From Clostridium sp. OF09-36 (lineage in GTDB: Bacteria; Bacillota; Clostridia; Lachnospirales; Lachnospiraceae), in contig NZ_QUMD01000010.1 in assembly GCF_003481985.1 (NCBI RefSeq), forward strand, positions 58,239-122,238: 64,000 nucleotides of DNA, read 5' to 3'. Below, one piece after another: positions 61,782-64,000 of this stretch. The translations under genes and the position numbers were made by a program. Numbering within the stretch: the stretch's first letter is position 1; every line of letters begins with the position of its first letter. The notes under the pieces were generated by a model, which was not told where the DNA came from, did not search any database, and saw only the letters and a list, made by a program, of their open reading frames with translations.

Positions 61782-63017
61782 ATGGCTTGTAGAAAAGATG
61801 GTAAAGGCAGAGTATTAAGAAAGGGTGAGGGTTACAGAAAAGGCGACGGAAGATACTCATATGTATATATTGATCCATTAGGCAAGAAAAGAACCATTTA
61901 TGCAAAGTCTTTGGTAAAGCTTCGAGAAAGAGAAGAACAGTTACAAAAAGACCAGTTGGATGGACTTGATATCTATGTCGCAGGAAAAGCTGATGTAAAC
62001 TTTTTGTTTGACAGGTACATATCAACTAAAACAGAATTGCGTAGCACTACTTACAGTAATTATTTGTATACATGGAATCATTTTATTCGTGATACATTTG
62101 GCAAGAAGAAAGTAAGAGATGTGAAATACTCAGACGTGTTATTCTTTTATACAGACTTGATTAATAATCAGGGATTACAGATTAATACGCTTGAGACAAT
62201 TAACACAGTATTAAGACCTACATTTCAGCTTGCTGTCAGAGATGATATCATAAGGAAGAATCCGGTAGACGGAGCATACTGTGAAGTAAAGAAGCGTAAT
62301 GGTGGTGCCAGAAAAACAAGGCGAGCGTTGACTGTGGATCAGCAGAGAAAATTCATGGAGTATGTAGCAAAGAATCCGTTCTTTTATCACTGGTATCCAT
62401 TCTTTGTATTTTTGTTAGGAACTGGATGCAGAATAGGAGAAGCAATTGGGATACGCTGGGATGATATCGATTTGGAGAATCGAATCATTGATATCAATCA
62501 TAGCTTAACCTATTACCAGAGAGCGGATGATTCATATAAATGTGAGTTTAGAGTATCTTTGCCAAAGACGGAAGCTGGTAATCGTAGAATACCTATGATG
62601 CAGCAGGTATATGATGTGCTTCAGGAAGAATATGAGAGACAGAAGCAAGAAGGCTTTTGTGTTGAGAATGTGGATGGAATGACCAATTTTGTATTTACAA
62701 ACCGATTTGGGATGCCACATAACCCAGCAGCAGTAAACCGGGCAATCAAGAGAATTGTGGATACACATAATTCAGAAGAAGAGGTGGCTGCTAAAAAGGA
62801 GAAGAGAGAACCTGTTATGATTCCAAGATTCTCCTGCCATATCTTCAGACATACGTTTGCATCAAGATTTTGCGAGAATGAAACCAACATCAAAGTAATT
62901 CAAGAGGTAATGGGACATGCTGATGTATCGACTACCATGAACATATATGCAGAAGCAAACCCAGATGTTACCAAATCAGTAATTGAGAAATTATCAAAAA
63001 ATATGGATATTTTTTAG
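61782..63017 (+). CDS. int: Tyrosine integrase of the ICE
   Basis: A 411-residue tyrosine recombinase: N-terminal arm-binding domain (GYRKGDGRYSYVYIDPLGKK), core with Arg in GTGCRIGEAIGIRWDDIDL, HIFRHTFASRF and catalytic Tyr in VSTTMNIYAEANPD. It integrates and excises the ICE. It lies at the boundary next to metG. Confidence 0.95.
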   Translation: MACRKDGKGRVLRKGEGYRKGDGRYSYVYIDPLGKKRTIYAKSLVKLREREEQLQKDQLDGLDIYVAGKADVNFLFDRYISTKTELRSTTYSNYLYTWNHFIRDTFGKKKVRDVKYSDVLFFYTDLINNQGLQINTLETINTVLRPTFQLAVRDDIIRKNPVDGAYCEVKKRNGGARKTRRALTVDQQRKFMEYVAKNPFFYHWYPFFVFLLGTGCRIGEAIGIRWDDIDLENRIIDINHSLTYYQRADDSYKCEFRVSLPKTEAGNRRIPMMQQVYDVLQEEYERQKQEGFCVENVDGMTNFVFTNRFGMPHNPAAVNRAIKRIVDTHNSEEEVAAKKEKREPVMIPRFSCHIFRHTFASRFCENETNIKVIQEVMGHADVSTTMNIYAEANPDVTKSVIEKLSKNMDIF

Positions 63018-63293
63018 AAAAGAGTCCTGCGATTGAACTCTTTGAAGATTGAAAAATATACCTATTCATACTGTGGCAAATATGTTATACTTGCTAAGTA
63101 TTGTTGTGTTTGACACAGCAGTACATGCATAAAATAAAAAGACGTATTTTAAGGCGAATGACATCTTTTGGACGCACAAAAGTCAAAAAAACGTCCAAGA
63201 GTATCCAAGTATATAGAATCCGGGAAAGCCCATTTTCCAAGGGTTTACAAGGATATACAAGAGTTAGCTTAGCAATCAAAAAAATTCCCGACT
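63018..63293. other. Integrase-proximal attachment region
   Basis: A 276-base AT-rich tract with clustered CCAAG/ACAAG repeats (63194-63262: TCCAAGAG, TCCAAGTA, TCCAAGGG, ACAAGGAT, ACAAGAG), typical of integrase arm sites. The core is probably close to 63290, where metG sequence begins. Confidence 0.5.
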
Positions 63294-63791
63294 ATGAAGA
63301 GCCTGGATGCAGATAAGAAAGCTTCCAAAGCAGATAGCAGCACTTCTGAAGCAGCAGAAGGCGAAACCAAGTCCGCAGGCGACAACAACGGCTTCTTCAC
63401 CCCGAACGAGAAGATCGACTTCTCCAACGTAAAGGTAGAGCCGCTGTTCGAGGAGCACGTAGACTTCGAGACCTTCTCCAAGTCTGACTTCCGCGCAGTA
63501 AAGGTAAAAGCATGCGAAGCAGTAAAGAAATCCAAAAAGCTTCTGCAGTTCACTCTGGACGACGGAACCGGCACCGACCGCACCATCCTTTCCGGTATTC
63601 ATGCATACTATGAGCCGGAAGAGCTGGTGGGCAAGACCCTCATTGCAATCACTAACCTCCCGCCGAGAGCCATGATGGGCATCGAGTCCAACGGTATGCT
63701 GCTTAGCGCAGTATGCGAGGAGAACGGCGAAGAGAAGCTGAACCTGCTTATGGTAGACAACCACATTCCGGCAGGCGCAAAGTTGTACTAA
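63294..63791 (+). pseudogene. metG: 3' fragment of metG (tRNA-binding domain of MetRS)
   Basis: Encodes 165 residues: an Ala/Ser/Lys-rich linker, then EPLFEEHVDFETFSKSDFRA, KACEAVKKSKKLLQFTLDDG, NLPPRAMMGIESNGML, IPAGAKLY. This is the C-terminal domain of a Lachnospiraceae MetRS with GC-rich host codons. No RBS precedes the ATG, so it looks like the part cut off by the ICE. Whether it is translated is unknown. Confidence 0.75.
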
Positions 63792-63922
63792 AAGTAAATA
63801 TAAAATTGAAAAAATGCACGCCGCATTCTCGTTACTTTAGTGATGAGTTAGGCGTGCAAAAAATATAAATAAGAATCGAACATACATTTGCATCTTGGCA
63901 ATACATATGGTATACTATAAAT

Positions 63923-64000
63923 ATGGATAATAATATATTTAATATTAAGGAAAATAGTCTTTCGTATGGTAGAGGTTATGTTTATTCTTTACAGTATCAT
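63923..64000 (+). CDS. Start of an unidentified ORF (3'-partial)
   Basis: Begins ATG at 63923 (MDNNIFNIKENSLSYGRGYV) and runs off the window. A TTGCAT/TATACT promoter-like pair ends about 8 bases upstream, so a near-leaderless transcript would be needed. Uncertain. Confidence 0.35.
   Translation, partial: MDNNIFNIKENSLSYGRGYVYSLQYH

Larger units (their letters stand above)
1..63293. mobile_element. Integrative conjugative element (ICE), left end outside window
   Basis: The left 5.7 kb carries ICE backbone genes (giant helicase, sortase, SpoVG-like protein). The right end has a ribbon-helix-helix protein, a DUF6462-like protein and a tyrosine integrase reading toward the boundary. GC-richer metG sequence starts just past the integrase. 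A prophage and a tet/mobilizable region are nested inside. The right boundary near 63.29 kb is inferred from the change in base composition and from the metG homology starting there. The left boundary is not visible. That one ICE spans both flanks is inference. Confidence 0.6.

Overview
The window looks like a composite accessory region from a gut Firmicute, most likely a Lachnospiraceae-type Clostridium relative. The indications are low-to-mid GC, AGGAGG-type ribosome binding sites, ICE backbone genes of the kind found in that family, a tet(O)/tet(40) pair, and a MetRS C-terminal domain of the Lachnospiraceae type. Almost everything is mobile DNA, nested in layers.

Layer 1 (1 to about 63.29 kb) is an integrative conjugative element. 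Its left part has the C-terminal end of a giant SNF2-type helicase, a sortase, a double SpoVG protein and a truncated coiled-coil protein. Its right part (53.1-63.0 kb) has a stand-alone MetRS tRNA-binding domain, an SOS-type repressor, an error-prone polymerase cassette, several XRE regulators, two resolvase-like proteins that appear to lack catalytic residues, a MazF-like toxin, a DUF6462-type protein, a ribbon-helix-helix protein and a tyrosine integrase. To the right of the integrase lies a GC-richer 3' fragment of metG, so the element appears to sit inside metG.

Layer 2 (5,679-41,125) is a 35.4-kb siphovirus prophage flanked by a perfect 17-bp direct repeat. It has an early/replication module (tRNA, HUH-type Rep, VRR-NUC nuclease, ParA/ParB, SSB), an HNH and terminase packaging module, an HK97-type head and long-tail module, a complete diversity-generating retroelement (33.3-36.3 kb), a lysis module, and a small regulatory region. 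No tyrosine or serine integrase is visible; its last gene is an IS30-family transposase.

The retroelement is the most striking system. Its C-type-lectin-like tail protein ends in a variable repeat that differs from a downstream template repeat at 19 positions in 128 bp. All 19 are adenines in the template. An Avd gene, a target-site hairpin with a GAAA loop, and a DGR-type reverse transcriptase complete the set.

Layer 3 (about 41.1-52.8 kb) is a resistance and mobilizable region: attenuator-controlled tet(O) (possibly a tet(O/32/O) mosaic), tet(40), two sigma/HTH proteins, a RepA-like ATPase, an oriT with a MobV relaxase, a ParB-like protein, a PC4-like protein and a large serine recombinase. 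The recombinase end abuts the 3' half of a macro-domain gene.

Seven genes (rep, parB, tape measure, DGR RT, holin, endolysin, tet(40)) are each split by one missing base in a short homopolymer. The simplest reading is systematic long-read indel error rather than decay, so I annotate each as one frameshifted gene. The tail chaperone frameshift is different: it has a canonical GGGAAAC slippery site and is predicted to be programmed.
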